From DASSKF01 sp035690725 (GTDB lineage Bacteria > Actinomycetota > Actinomycetes > Actinomycetales > Dermatophilaceae): a DNA stretch of 14,257 nt. The stretch covers positions 1-14,257 of the forward strand of contig DASSKF010000082.1 of NCBI GenBank assembly GCA_035690725.1, read 5' to 3'. The position numbers and the translations under genes were made by a program. Positions 6,571 to 13,633 of the stretch are shown here, piece after piece. The notes beneath the pieces were generated by a model, which saw only the letters and a program-made list of their open reading frames with translations, did not search any database and was not told the DNA's origin. Position 1 is the stretch's first letter, and every line of letters begins with the position of its first letter.

Positions 6571-6626
6571 GCCCGACCACGCCGCGACGCGGCCGCCCGC
6601 CCGACCACGCCGTGACGCGGCCGCCC
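6571..6626. repeat. Two tandem copies of a 28-bp GC-rich unit downstream of lhr
   Basis: Copy one is 6571-6598 and copy two 6599-6626. They differ at a single base (C at 6585, T at 6613), and a third copy begins with GCCCGGC at 6627. Each unit contains a GCGGCCGC octamer and a small CCGC/GCGG inverted pair. It fills the 116-base gap between lhr and the SH3 remnant, so it may serve lhr transcript termination or simply be replication slippage. Confidence 0.7.
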
Positions 6627-6640
6627 GCCCGGCGAGTGGG

Positions 6641-9600
6641 TCACCGGCGCAGCCGCAACCCCCGCGGGGTCGCGTGGAACCCGGCGTCCGCGAGGGCCGC
6701 GACCATCGGGTGGTCCGAGCCGAGCACGGCTCCGCCGTCGGCCTTCTCGACGGTGAGCTTGCCGAGCGCCCCCTCGCGTACGGCCAACGCCAGCGCGTCG
6801 GCGGACGCCTGCAGCGCCCGGGGCTCGTCGGTCCACGACAGCAGCGTCTTGCCGCCACGCTCGACGTAGAGCACGAGGTCGCCGTCCACGAGCACCACCA
6901 GTGCCCCCGCCTTGCGACCGGGTCGGTGGCCGCTGCCGGACGCCCCGTCCGCCGGCGCCGCCGGCCGCTCCGGCCACGGCAGCGCCGCACCGTAGGGATT
7001 GGCCGGGTCCGCGGCGGCCAGCACGACGGCACCCTGCCGGGCCGCCTCGCTCCCCGCGGCCGCCCCCCACGTCGTCGTGTCCCACGGGTCCGGCTCCGGC
7101 TCGGGCAGTGGACGGGCCTGCGCCCGCAGCCGGTCCACGGCGCCGGTGGTGGCGAACTGTGCAGCGCCGAGGCCTTCCACGAAGTAGCCCCTCCGCACCC
7201 GGCCCGACTCCTCGGCCGCGGCCAGCACCCGGTAGACCCCCGCGAACCCGCCAGGGACTCCCTCTGCCGCCACGCTTCCCCGCGTCACCACCCCGTAGCG
7301 GTCGAGCAGCACCTCGGCCGTCGCCAGACCGAGCACGGTCGGGTCGCTCTCGGCCTCCGGCAACAGCGACCAGCGGCCGGCACTCGCGGGCGGCCCGCTC
7401 CGTGGCGGCATGGGCGGTCTCCCGGGCCGCGCCGCCCGGGTGCCCCGCCGCCCGGCGAGCGCGGACAGACCACCGGCGCTGCCGGCATACCGGCTGGTGC
7501 GGGGCGAGGTCCGCCGGGTCCGGTGCGCGGTGCGGCCCCCGGCCAGCCGCGCGCGCAGCGGCGCGAGCGTGTCGTTGCCGACGCGACCGGCCCACACCAG
7601 CTCCCACAGCGCCTCGGTGAGCTCGACGTCGGACGCGGTCCCCCCGGCGCGTGCGACCGCGTCGGCCAGCGCGCGGAAGAAGAAGGCGCCGCCGCCTTCC
7701 AGCGTCTGCAGCACCAGCCGGTGCAGGTCGCCCAGCTCCAGCTCGTCCGTCGGCGGCGTGAGCGTGAGCGGGGCGGTGTCGGCCAGGTGCAGCGACACCC
7801 AGCCGTCGTCGCCGGGCAGCGAACCGTGCCCCTGCCAGAGCACCTCGCCGCCGGAGGTCAGCTCGTCCAGCAGCGAGGAGGCGTATGCCGTCACGCGCCC
7901 GGGCAGCACGAGCGTCTCCACCGCGCTGGCCGGCAGCACCGCCCCGGCGAGCTGCTCCACGGCCCGCAGGACGCCCTCGGTGCCGCGCATCCGTGAGCCG
8001 ACGCCCTGCCACCCGGGCAGGAACCGCGCCAGGTCCCGGGCGGGGACCGGCTCCACCTCCGCGCGCAGCGCTGCCAGGGAGCGGCGGCGCAGGGTCCGGA
8101 GGACCTCGGGGTCGCAGTAGTCCGTGCCGTGCCGGCCGCCGCCGGACTCCAACGGCCGCAGCTCGCCCTCGACGAGGCGGCCGGCATCGACGAGCCGGCG
8201 CAGCGCGTCGGTCGCCACGGCCTGGCCGAGTCCCAGCCAGCCAGCAACGTCGTGGGCGGTGAACGGGCCGTGCGAGCGGGCGTAGCGGGCGACCAGGTCC
8301 CCGAGCGGGTCCGGTAGTGGCTCGAGGAACGCCTCCGGAACGCCGACGGGCAGCGCTACCCCGAGGGCGTCCCGCAGCCGCCCGGCGTCCTCGGTCGCGG
8401 CCCACCGGTCCTCACCGGCGATCCGTACCCGGATGACGCGCCGGCCCGCCTCCAGTCCCGCCAGCCACCCGCCCAGCTCGGCCGACGTGGTCCCGTCGAC
8501 ACACCGCCGGAGCAGCTCCGGCTCCGACAGCGCCCCCAGCCACCGCAGCAGATCTGCGAGATCTTCGGCGTGCCGGCAGCGGCGTCCCTCCGCGAGCCGC
8601 TGCAGCTCGGACTCGGTGCGGGCCAGCGCCTCCGGGTCGAGCAGGTCCCGCAGCGCCGCGCCCTCGCCGCGGCCGAGCAGCTCGGCCAGCAGGGTCGGGT
8701 CCAGCGTCAGCGCGGCCGCTCGCCGCTCCGCCAGCGGGGAGTCGCCCTCGTAGAGGAACTGCGCGACGTAGCCGAACAGCAGGCTGCGCGCGAACGGTGA
8801 CGGCGTCGAGGTCTCCACCTCGACCAGCCGCACCTTCCGCGACCCGAGCTCGCGCATCAGCTCCACGAGTGAGGGCACGTCGAAGACGTCCTGCACGCAC
8901 TCGCGCACCGCCTCGAGCACGATCGGGAACGAGGGGTACTGGCTGGCCACCTCGAGCAGCTGCGCCGACCGCTGCCGCTGCTGCCACAGCGCCTGCCGCC
9001 GGTCCGGGCGTCGCCGGGGCAGCAGGAGCGCCCGCGCCGCGCACTCGCGGAAACGGGAGGCGAACAGGGCCGACCCGCCGATCTCGTTCGTCACCAGGTC
9101 GTCGACCTCGTCCGGCTCGAGCGCCAGGAGCGACGACACCTCCGGTGGAGCGGAGCCGTCGAACTCGAGGTCGGGCAGCCGGAACACGATCCCGTCGTCG
9201 CCGTGCATGGCCTGCACGTCCACCCCGAACCGCTCCCGCAGCCGCGCGCCGACGCACAGGGCCCACGGCGCGTGCACCTGCGCCCCGAAGGGCGAGTGCA
9301 CGACCACCCGCCAGTCGCCGAGCTCGTCGCGGAATCGCTCGACGACGATCGTGCGGTCGTCGGGCACGTGGCGCGTCGCCTCGCGCTGCTCGTCCAGGTA
9401 GCCGAGCAGGTTGTCGGTGGCCCACTCGTCCAGGCCGGCCGCCTCCACCCGGCCCCGCGCGGCGGACGAGTCCAGCGCGCCCAGCTCGCGCACGAACGCG
9501 CCGACCTCGCGGCCCAGCTCGGCCGGTCGCCCGAGCGAGTCACCCTTCCAGAACGGCAACCGCCCCGGCCGCCCCGGTGCCGGGGTGACGAGGACCCGGT

Positions 9601-11482
9601 CGTGCGTGATGTCCTCGATCAGCCACGACGTCGTGCCGAGGGTGAAGACGTCGCCGACCCGCGACTCGTAGACCATCTCCTCGTCGAGCTCGCCGACGCG
9701 GCGGCCCGGACCCTCTCCCGAGGCGAGGTACACGCCATACAAACCGCGGTCGGGGATGGTGCCGCCGCTGGTGACGGCAAGGCGTTGGGCACCCGGCCGT
9801 CCGCTGAGGACGCCGTCCACCCGGTCCCACACGAGTCGCGGTCGCAGCTCGGCGAACTCGTCGCTCGGGTAGCGTCCCGAGAGCATGTCGAGCACCGACT
9901 CCAGCACCGGCCGGGACAGGCTCGCGAAGGCGGCGCTGCGCCGGACGAGCTGCTCGAGGTCGTCCACGGCCCAGTCGTCCATCGCGCACATCGCCACGAC
10001 CTGCTGCGCCAGGACGTCGAGCGGGTTCGCCGGCACGTGCAAGGCCTCGATGCCGCCCGCACGCATCCGCTCCACCACCACCGCGCTCTGCACGAGGTCG
10101 CCGCGGAACTTGGGGAACACCACACCCCGGGACACCGCACCCACCTGGTGCCCGGCGCGCCCGACCCGCTGCAGCCCGCTGGCCACGCTCGGCGGCGACT
10201 CGACCTGCACCACGAGATCCACTGCGCCCATGTCGATCCCGAGCTCCAGCGAGCTGGTCGCCACCACCGCGGGCAGGCGCCCGGACTTGAGGTCGTCCTC
10301 GATGAGTGCCCGCTGCTCCTTGCTCACCGAGCCGTGGTGGGCGCGCGCCAGCACCGCGGGAGCCGCGTTGCTCTGCCCCGCCTGCCCCATCAGCTGCGCG
10401 GGTGCGCGCTGCCCGGCGCCTCCCGCCCCTCGGCCCTCGGTATGCCGTGTGCCTGCCTCGACCTCCCCGGTCCCGGTATGCGGTGTGGTCGCCGGGTCCT
10501 CCCCGGCCGTCTCCTCGGGATCGGGCCGGGTGGCGAGCTCGAGACGCTCGTCCCAGATCTCGTTGAGGCGAGCCGTGAGCCGCTCGGCGAGGCGGCGGGA
10601 GTTGGCGAACACGAGCGTGGACCGGTGGTCGGCGACGAGGTCGACGATGCGTTCCTCGACGTGTGGCCAGATCGAGGCCCGGTGCTCCGGCCCGGATGCG
10701 GGTCCGCTCAGGTCCTCGGTGACCTCGCCGAGGGCGCCCAGGTCGGGGATGGGCACGACGACGTCGAGCTCCCACCGCTTGTCCTGCCGCGGCTGGACCA
10801 CGGTGACCGGTCGCCCGCCGGTGAGGAACCGGGACACCTCCTCGACCGGACGCACGGTGGCGGACAGGCCGATTCGCTGGGCGGGCCGATCGAGCAGCCC
10901 GTCGAGCCGCTCCAGGCTGAGCGCGAGGTGCGCCCCGCGCTTGGTCCCGGCCACGGCGTGCACCTCGTCGACGATGACCGTCTCCACGCCGGCCAGCGCC
11001 TCCCGGGTGTTGGAGGTGAGCATGAGGAACAGCGACTCCGGCGTCGTGATGAGCACGTCGCTGGGCCGCCGGGCGAAGGCGCGTCGCTCGTTGGCCGGGG
11101 TGTCCCCGGAGCGCACCGCCACGCTCACGTCCGGCTTGTCCAGGCCGAGCCGCGCGGCGGCGTGCCCGACGCCGACCAGCGGGGAGCGCAGGTTGCGCTC
11201 GACGTCGACGGCCAGGGCCTTCATCGGCGATACGTAGAGGACCCGGCACCGGCGCAGCCGCTCCTCGGGCGGCGGAGTTGAGCCGATCCGGTCCAGCGCC
11301 CACAGGAACGCCGAGAGCGTCTTGCCCGAGCCGGTCGGTGCGACCACGAGCGTGTGGTCGCCGGAGCTGATGGCGTCCCACGCGCCGACCTGCGCGGGCG
11401 TGGGGTCGGCGAAGGCTCCCCGGAACCACTCGCGCGTGGCGGGGGAGAAGCGGTCAAGCACATCCGCGTCGTCGCTGCCCAT
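6641..11482 (-). CDS. lhr: ATP-dependent DNA helicase Lhr (large helicase-related, superfamily 2)
   Basis: A 3'-to-5' DNA translocase and RNA:DNA unwinding helicase linked to DNA repair in actinobacteria. From ATG 11482 the product is 1613 residues, against about 1510 in Mycobacterium. The helicase core shows Walker A APTGSGKT (48-55, with K54), PMKALAVD, TTPESLFLML, DEVH (172-175), SAT (207-209), the AHHGS motif near 381-385 and QRVGRAGH (438-445). A winged-helix and Lhr-core region follows, then the large C-terminal region typical of bacterial Lhr. Two low-complexity linkers, about 318-376 and 1306-1365, account for much of the extra length. Three GGCATACC-type octamers lie in them. GTG 11485 is an equally possible start; the frame stays open to 11623 but that part overlaps the aroQ start. 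The gene is divergent from aroQ. Nei2, its usual partner, lies about 1.5 kb downstream. Confidence 0.96.
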   Translation of the reverse strand: MGSDDADVLDRFSPATREWFRGAFADPTPAQVGAWDAISSGDHTLVVAPTGSGKTLSAFLWALDRIGSTPPPEERLRRCRVLYVSPMKALAVDVERNLRSPLVGVGHAAARLGLDKPDVSVAVRSGDTPANERRAFARRPSDVLITTPESLFLMLTSNTREALAGVETVIVDEVHAVAGTKRGAHLALSLERLDGLLDRPAQRIGLSATVRPVEEVSRFLTGGRPVTVVQPRQDKRWELDVVVPIPDLGALGEVTEDLSGPASGPEHRASIWPHVEERIVDLVADHRSTLVFANSRRLAERLTARLNEIWDERLELATRPDPEETAGEDPATTPHTGTGEVEAGTRHTEGRGAGGAGQRAPAQLMGQAGQSNAAPAVLARAHHGSVSKEQRALIEDDLKSGRLPAVVATSSLELGIDMGAVDLVVQVESPPSVASGLQRVGRAGHQVGAVSRGVVFPKFRGDLVQSAVVVERMRAGGIEALHVPANPLDVLAQQVVAMCAMDDWAVDDLEQLVRRSAAFASLSRPVLESVLDMLSGRYPSDEFAELRPRLVWDRVDGVLSGRPGAQRLAVTSGGTIPDRGLYGVYLASGEGPGRRVGELDEEMVYESRVGDVFTLGTTSWLIEDITHDRVLVTPAPGRPGRLPFWKGDSLGRPAELGREVGAFVRELGALDSSAARGRVEAAGLDEWATDNLLGYLDEQREATRHVPDDRTIVVERFRDELGDWRVVVHSPFGAQVHAPWALCVGARLRERFGVDVQAMHGDDGIVFRLPDLEFDGSAPPEVSSLLALEPDEVDDLVTNEIGGSALFASRFRECAARALLLPRRRPDRRQALWQQRQRSAQLLEVASQYPSFPIVLEAVRECVQDVFDVPSLVELMRELGSRKVRLVEVETSTPSPFARSLLFGYVAQFLYEGDSPLAERRAAALTLDPTLLAELLGRGEGAALRDLLDPEALARTESELQRLAEGRRCRHAEDLADLLRWLGALSEPELLRRCVDGTTSAELGGWLAGLEAGRRVIRVRIAGEDRWAATEDAGRLRDALGVALPVGVPEAFLEPLPDPLGDLVARYARSHGPFTAHDVAGWLGLGQAVATDALRRLVDAGRLVEGELRPLESGGGRHGTDYCDPEVLRTLRRRSLAALRAEVEPVPARDLARFLPGWQGVGSRMRGTEGVLRAVEQLAGAVLPASAVETLVLPGRVTAYASSLLDELTSGGEVLWQGHGSLPGDDGWVSLHLADTAPLTLTPPTDELELGDLHRLVLQTLEGGGAFFFRALADAVARAGGTASDVELTEALWELVWAGRVGNDTLAPLRARLAGGRTAHRTRRTSPRTSRYAGSAGGLSALAGRRGTRAARPGRPPMPPRSGPPASAGRWSLLPEAESDPTVLGLATAEVLLDRYGVVTRGSVAAEGVPGGFAGVYRVLAAAEESGRVRRGYFVEGLGAAQFATTGAVDRLRAQARPLPEPEPDPWDTTTWGAAAGSEAARQGAVVLAAADPANPYGAALPWPERPAAPADGASGSGHRPGRKAGALVVLVDGDLVLYVERGGKTLLSWTDEPRALQASADALALAVREGALGKLTVEKADGGAVLGSDHPMVAALADAGFHATPRGLRLRR
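10439..10482. repeat. Pair of dispersed GGTATGCC-type octamers inside an lhr linker
   Basis: GGTATGCC at 10439-10446 and GGTATGCG at 10475-10482 lie in the Gly/Ala/Thr/Glu-rich linker between the two halves of the Lhr helicase core. The first sits in a longer context, CACACGGCATACCG on the minus strand, that is also found in nei2 around 4526-4533. They are coding here (HTE and HTG). Confidence 0.5.
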
Positions 11483-11526
11483 CACGGCATCAGCCTGCCA
11501 CTCGCGTCGGACAGCGTCGTGCGGGT

Positions 11527-11532
11527 TAGGGT
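11527..11532 (+). promoter_or_regulatory. Possible -10 hexamer for aroQ
   Basis: TAGGGT lies 38 bases before the aroQ GTG, and a start of transcription near 11539 would include the aroQ ribosome binding site. No properly spaced -35 element is seen. The 88-base gap between the divergent lhr and aroQ starts must hold both promoters. Confidence 0.25.
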
Positions 11533-11570
11533 CGCCAGAGGTGACCGACGGCGGGAGCCGAGGAGGAACG

Positions 11571-12011
11571 GTGAGCGGGACGATCGGCATACTGAACGGG
11601 CCCAACCTCAACCTGCTCGGCACGCGGGAGCCGGACCTCTACGGCCACGAGACGCTGGCCGACGTCGAGAAGCTGTGCCGCGACGCGGCGGCGGCGCACG
11701 GGCTCGAGGTCGACTTCCGGCAGAGCAACCACGAGGGCGAGCTGGTGGAGGCCGTGCACGAGATGCGCGAGCAGGTCGGCGGGATCGTCGTCAACGGCGG
11801 CGCCTACACGCACACGTCGATCGCGCTGCGGGACGCGCTGCTGACCTTCCGTGGGCCGATCGTCGAGGTGCACCTGTCGAACGTCTTCGCCCGGGAGCCG
11901 TTCCGCCACCACTCCTACCTGTCCGACATCAGCGAGGCCGTGATCGTCGGGTGCGGACCGCTCGGCTACCGCTACGCGATCGCGCAGGTCGTGGCGCGCT
12001 TCGGTCGCTGA
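11571..12011 (+). CDS. aroQ: 3-dehydroquinate dehydratase, type II
   Basis: Converts 3-dehydroquinate to 3-dehydroshikimate in the shikimate pathway for aromatic amino acids. The 146-residue product has the usual length. Key residues fall at the same numbers as in the Mycobacterium tuberculosis enzyme: R19 and catalytic Y24 in the lid (LNGPNLNLLGTREPDLYG, 8-25), N75 in VVNGGAYTHTS, H101 in EVHLSNV and R112 in AREPFRHHSYLS. The enzyme is expected to form a cytosolic dodecamer. GTG 11571 is chosen because AGGAGG sits at 11561-11566, four bases upstream. The frame is open back to 11322, but that would run across the start of the divergent lhr gene. Codon 7 is the rare isoleucine codon ATA within a GGCATACT octamer. 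No other aro gene is in the window. The gene ends 13 bases from the convergent thiolase. Confidence 0.96.
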   Translation: MSGTIGILNGPNLNLLGTREPDLYGHETLADVEKLCRDAAAAHGLEVDFRQSNHEGELVEAVHEMREQVGGIVVNGGAYTHTSIALRDALLTFRGPIVEVHLSNVFAREPFRHHSYLSDISEAVIVGCGPLGYRYAIAQVVARFGR

Positions 12012-12024
12012 GCGCCGGCCCCGG

Positions 12025-13206
12025 TCAGGCCTTGAGCACGACGGCGAGGCCCTGGCCCACACCGATGCAGATCGCGGCGAGGCCCCAGCCGCCGCCGCGG
12101 CGCTTCAGCTCGTGGGCCAGGGAGCCGACCACGCGCGCGCCGGAGCAGCCGAGCGGGTGACCGATCGCGATGGCGCCGCCGTTCACGTTGACGATGTCGG
12201 GGTCAAGGTCCGGCCAGGACCGCAGGCACGCGATCGACTGGGCGGCGAAGGCCTCGTTGAGCTCGACCACGTCCAGGTCCCCCCACCCGATGCCGGCACG
12301 CTCGAGCGCGGTGTTGGCCGCCTCGACCGGGCCGATGCCGAACAGCTGGGGGTCCACGCCGGCCGACGCCCGGGAGACGACCCGGGCCAGCGGCTGGGGG
12401 GAGCCGAGCCGGCCCAGGCCGGCGTCGTCGGCGAGGAACATCGCGGCCGCGCCGTCGTTCAGCGGCGAGGCGTTCCCGGCGGTGACGGTGCCGTCCTTGC
12501 GGAAGACCGGCTTGAGCCGGGCGAGGGCCTCCACCGAGGTGTCCGGCCGGATGTTCTCGTCCCGCTCGAGGTCGGTGCCCTCGACGCGGACGGCCTCGGC
12601 GTCGAAGACGCCGTTGTCCCAGGCCTTGGCCGCCTTCTGGTGGGAGGCGACGGCGAAGGCGTCCTGCTCCTCCCGGGTGATGTCGAACCGGTCGGCGAGG
12701 ATCTCCGCGCCCTCACCGAGGGCGACCGTCCACTCCTGCGGCATGCTCGGGTTGACCATCCGCCAGCCGAGCGTGGTCGAGTGCATGGTCTCGTGGCCGC
12801 GGGGATAGGGCTTCTCGGGCTTGAGCACGACCCACGGCGCACGCGACATCGACTCCACGCCGCCCGTGAGCATGAGCGAGGCGTCCCCCACGGCGACCGC
12901 CCGCGAGCCCTGGATGACGGCGTCCATGCCCGAGCCGCAGAGCCGGTTCGTGGTCGACCCGGTCACCGACGTCGGCAGGCCGGCCAGCAGCGAGGCCATC
13001 CGGGCGACGTCACGGTTGTCCTCGCCGGCGGCGTTGGCGTCGCCGAGCACGACGTCGTCGATGCCCGCCGGGTCGAGGTCGGGGTGGCGCCCGATCAGCG
13101 AGCGCACGACCGTGGCCGCCAGGTCGTCGGGGCGCACCCCGGCCAGCCCACCGGCATACTTCCCGATCGGGGTGCGGACAGCGTCGACGACCCAGACATC
13201 CCTCAT
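12025..13206 (-). CDS. Acetyl-CoA acetyltransferase / 3-oxoadipyl-CoA thiolase-like thiolase
   Basis: Thiolase that condenses or cleaves acyl-CoA units by a ping-pong mechanism. The 393-residue product has the complete catalytic set: C90 in NRLCGSGMDAV, H350 in GHPLGCSGAR and C380 in AICIGVGQG, plus the NEAFA motif. The N-terminal MRDVWVVDAVRTPIGKYAGG and GEDNRDVARMASLLAGLP are particularly close to the 3-oxoadipyl-CoA thiolase (PcaF/PaaJ) branch, but no other aromatic-degradation or beta-oxidation gene is nearby. The specific substrate therefore stays open, and a biosynthetic acetoacetyl-CoA role is equally possible. ATG 13206 is the natural start; the frame stays open to 13959, but that extension shows no homology and runs through the DUF3046 and ABC genes on the other strand. 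A GATACT hexamer seven bases upstream suggests a leaderless message. Confidence 0.93.
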   Translation of the reverse strand: MRDVWVVDAVRTPIGKYAGGLAGVRPDDLAATVVRSLIGRHPDLDPAGIDDVVLGDANAAGEDNRDVARMASLLAGLPTSVTGSTTNRLCGSGMDAVIQGSRAVAVGDASLMLTGGVESMSRAPWVVLKPEKPYPRGHETMHSTTLGWRMVNPSMPQEWTVALGEGAEILADRFDITREEQDAFAVASHQKAAKAWDNGVFDAEAVRVEGTDLERDENIRPDTSVEALARLKPVFRKDGTVTAGNASPLNDGAAAMFLADDAGLGRLGSPQPLARVVSRASAGVDPQLFGIGPVEAANTALERAGIGWGDLDVVELNEAFAAQSIACLRSWPDLDPDIVNVNGGAIAIGHPLGCSGARVVGSLAHELKRRGGGWGLAAICIGVGQGLAVVLKA

Positions 13207-13213
13207 GCGGGCC

Positions 13214-13219
13214 AGTATC
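13214..13219 (-). promoter_or_regulatory. Predicted -10 hexamer for leaderless thiolase transcript
   Basis: On the minus strand GATACT is followed by seven bases and the ATG at 13206. No Shine-Dalgarno sequence lies between them. The arrangement parallels that of rimO, the DUF3046 gene and the ABC ATPase gene. Confidence 0.4.
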
Positions 13220-13277
13220 CCGCGGACGTCGAGGCGCTCGTCGAGGCGTCCGCATGCTGCACGCGCGGCGCCCGTGT

Positions 13278-13283
13278 GAGACT
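13278..13283 (+). promoter_or_regulatory. Predicted -10 hexamer for the DUF3046 gene
   Basis: GAGACT is followed by seven bases and the GTG at 13291. A GGAG (13284-13287) also precedes the start but only three bases away, which is short for ribosome binding, so a leaderless start is preferred. Confidence 0.35.
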
Positions 13284-13290
13284 GGAGCGC

Positions 13291-13512
13291 GTGCGGCTGA
13301 GCGAGTTCTGGACCCTGATGGACGACGAGTTCGGCCGGGCGTACTCCCGCTCCGTGGCCCGCGACCACGTCCTCACCGAGCTGGGCGGCCGCACCGCGGA
13401 CGAGGCGCTCGAGGCGGGGTACCGGCCACGGCGGGTGTGGGAGGCGGTGTGCGAGGCGATGGACGTGCCCCCGGAGCGGCGGCTCGGCAAGGACCCCAAG
13501 CCCCGCCGCTGA
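13291..13512 (+). CDS. DUF3046 family protein
   Basis: Small actinobacterial protein of unknown function, 73 residues, with the family pattern LSEFWTLMDDEFGRAYSRSV (3-22), then ARDHVLTELGGRTADEALEAG (23-43) and a VWEAVCEAMDVP segment. No catalytic motif, membrane segment or signal peptide is seen; it is probably a compact helical cytosolic protein. In many actinobacteria the DUF3046 gene lies directly before recA and close to clgR. Here it is about 9.6 kb from clgR, and the next plus-strand gene is an ABC transporter rather than recA. GTG 13291 matches the usual family start; the frame is open back to 12112, but that stretch is the antisense of the thiolase gene. It is divergent from the thiolase with 84 bases between the starts, and a 50-bp palindrome begins four bases past its stop. 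Confidence 0.9.
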   Translation: MRLSEFWTLMDDEFGRAYSRSVARDHVLTELGGRTADEALEAGYRPRRVWEAVCEAMDVPPERRLGKDPKPRR

Positions 13513-13515
13513 GCG

Positions 13516-13565
13516 TTTCTTTGGGACATGTCGGCTGCTCCAGCAGCGGAAACGTCCCAAAGAAA
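13516..13565. repeat. 50-bp near-perfect palindrome between the DUF3046 gene and the ABC ATPase
   Basis: Two 24-base arms surround a CC loop. The outer 12 bases are perfect: TTTCTTTGGGAC (13516-13527) against GTCCCAAAGAAA (13554-13565). The inner 12 bases pair at 9 of 12 positions, ending in a perfect GCTGCT/AGCAGC stem. The outer arms are far richer in A and T than their surroundings. It lies four bases past the DUF3046 stop. It could act as a terminator, but no T run follows on either strand, so a REP-like dispersed palindrome or a protein-binding site is also possible. Confidence 0.85.
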
Positions 13566-13595
13566 GGGCGTGGGGCCGGCGGCGGCGGGAAACGG

Positions 13596-13626
13596 TTGGA
13601 GACCTGTCGGCGGGGGTGGCTAACCT
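13596..13626 (+). promoter_or_regulatory. Predicted promoter of the ABC transporter operon
   Basis: TTGGAG (13596-13601) and TAACCT (13621-13626) are separated by 19 bases, and seven bases then lead to the GTG at 13634. There is no Shine-Dalgarno sequence, so a leaderless transcript is predicted. The spacing is slightly long for a housekeeping promoter. Confidence 0.4.
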
Positions 13627-13633
13627 CGGCCGC

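Noticed and set aside
4425..8405. A 1326-codon open frame on the minus strand
   Set aside because: It is a shadow frame of lhr, the intergenic debris and nei2 with a biased Arg/Gly/Ala composition. Only the 76-codon SH3 stretch inside it (6297-6524) resembles a real protein.
9203..11281. A 692-codon open frame on the plus strand opposite lhr
   Set aside because: High-GC antisense frame with no family motifs; lhr on the other strand has complete helicase motifs.
11322..11570. N-terminal extension of AroQ
   Set aside because: It would cross the start of lhr, and GTG 11571 has a strong AGGAGG and gives the standard family length and residue numbers.
12112..13512. A 466-codon plus-strand frame ending in the DUF3046 protein
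   Set aside because: All but the last 73 codons are antisense to the intact thiolase; the DUF3046 family starts at GTG 13291.
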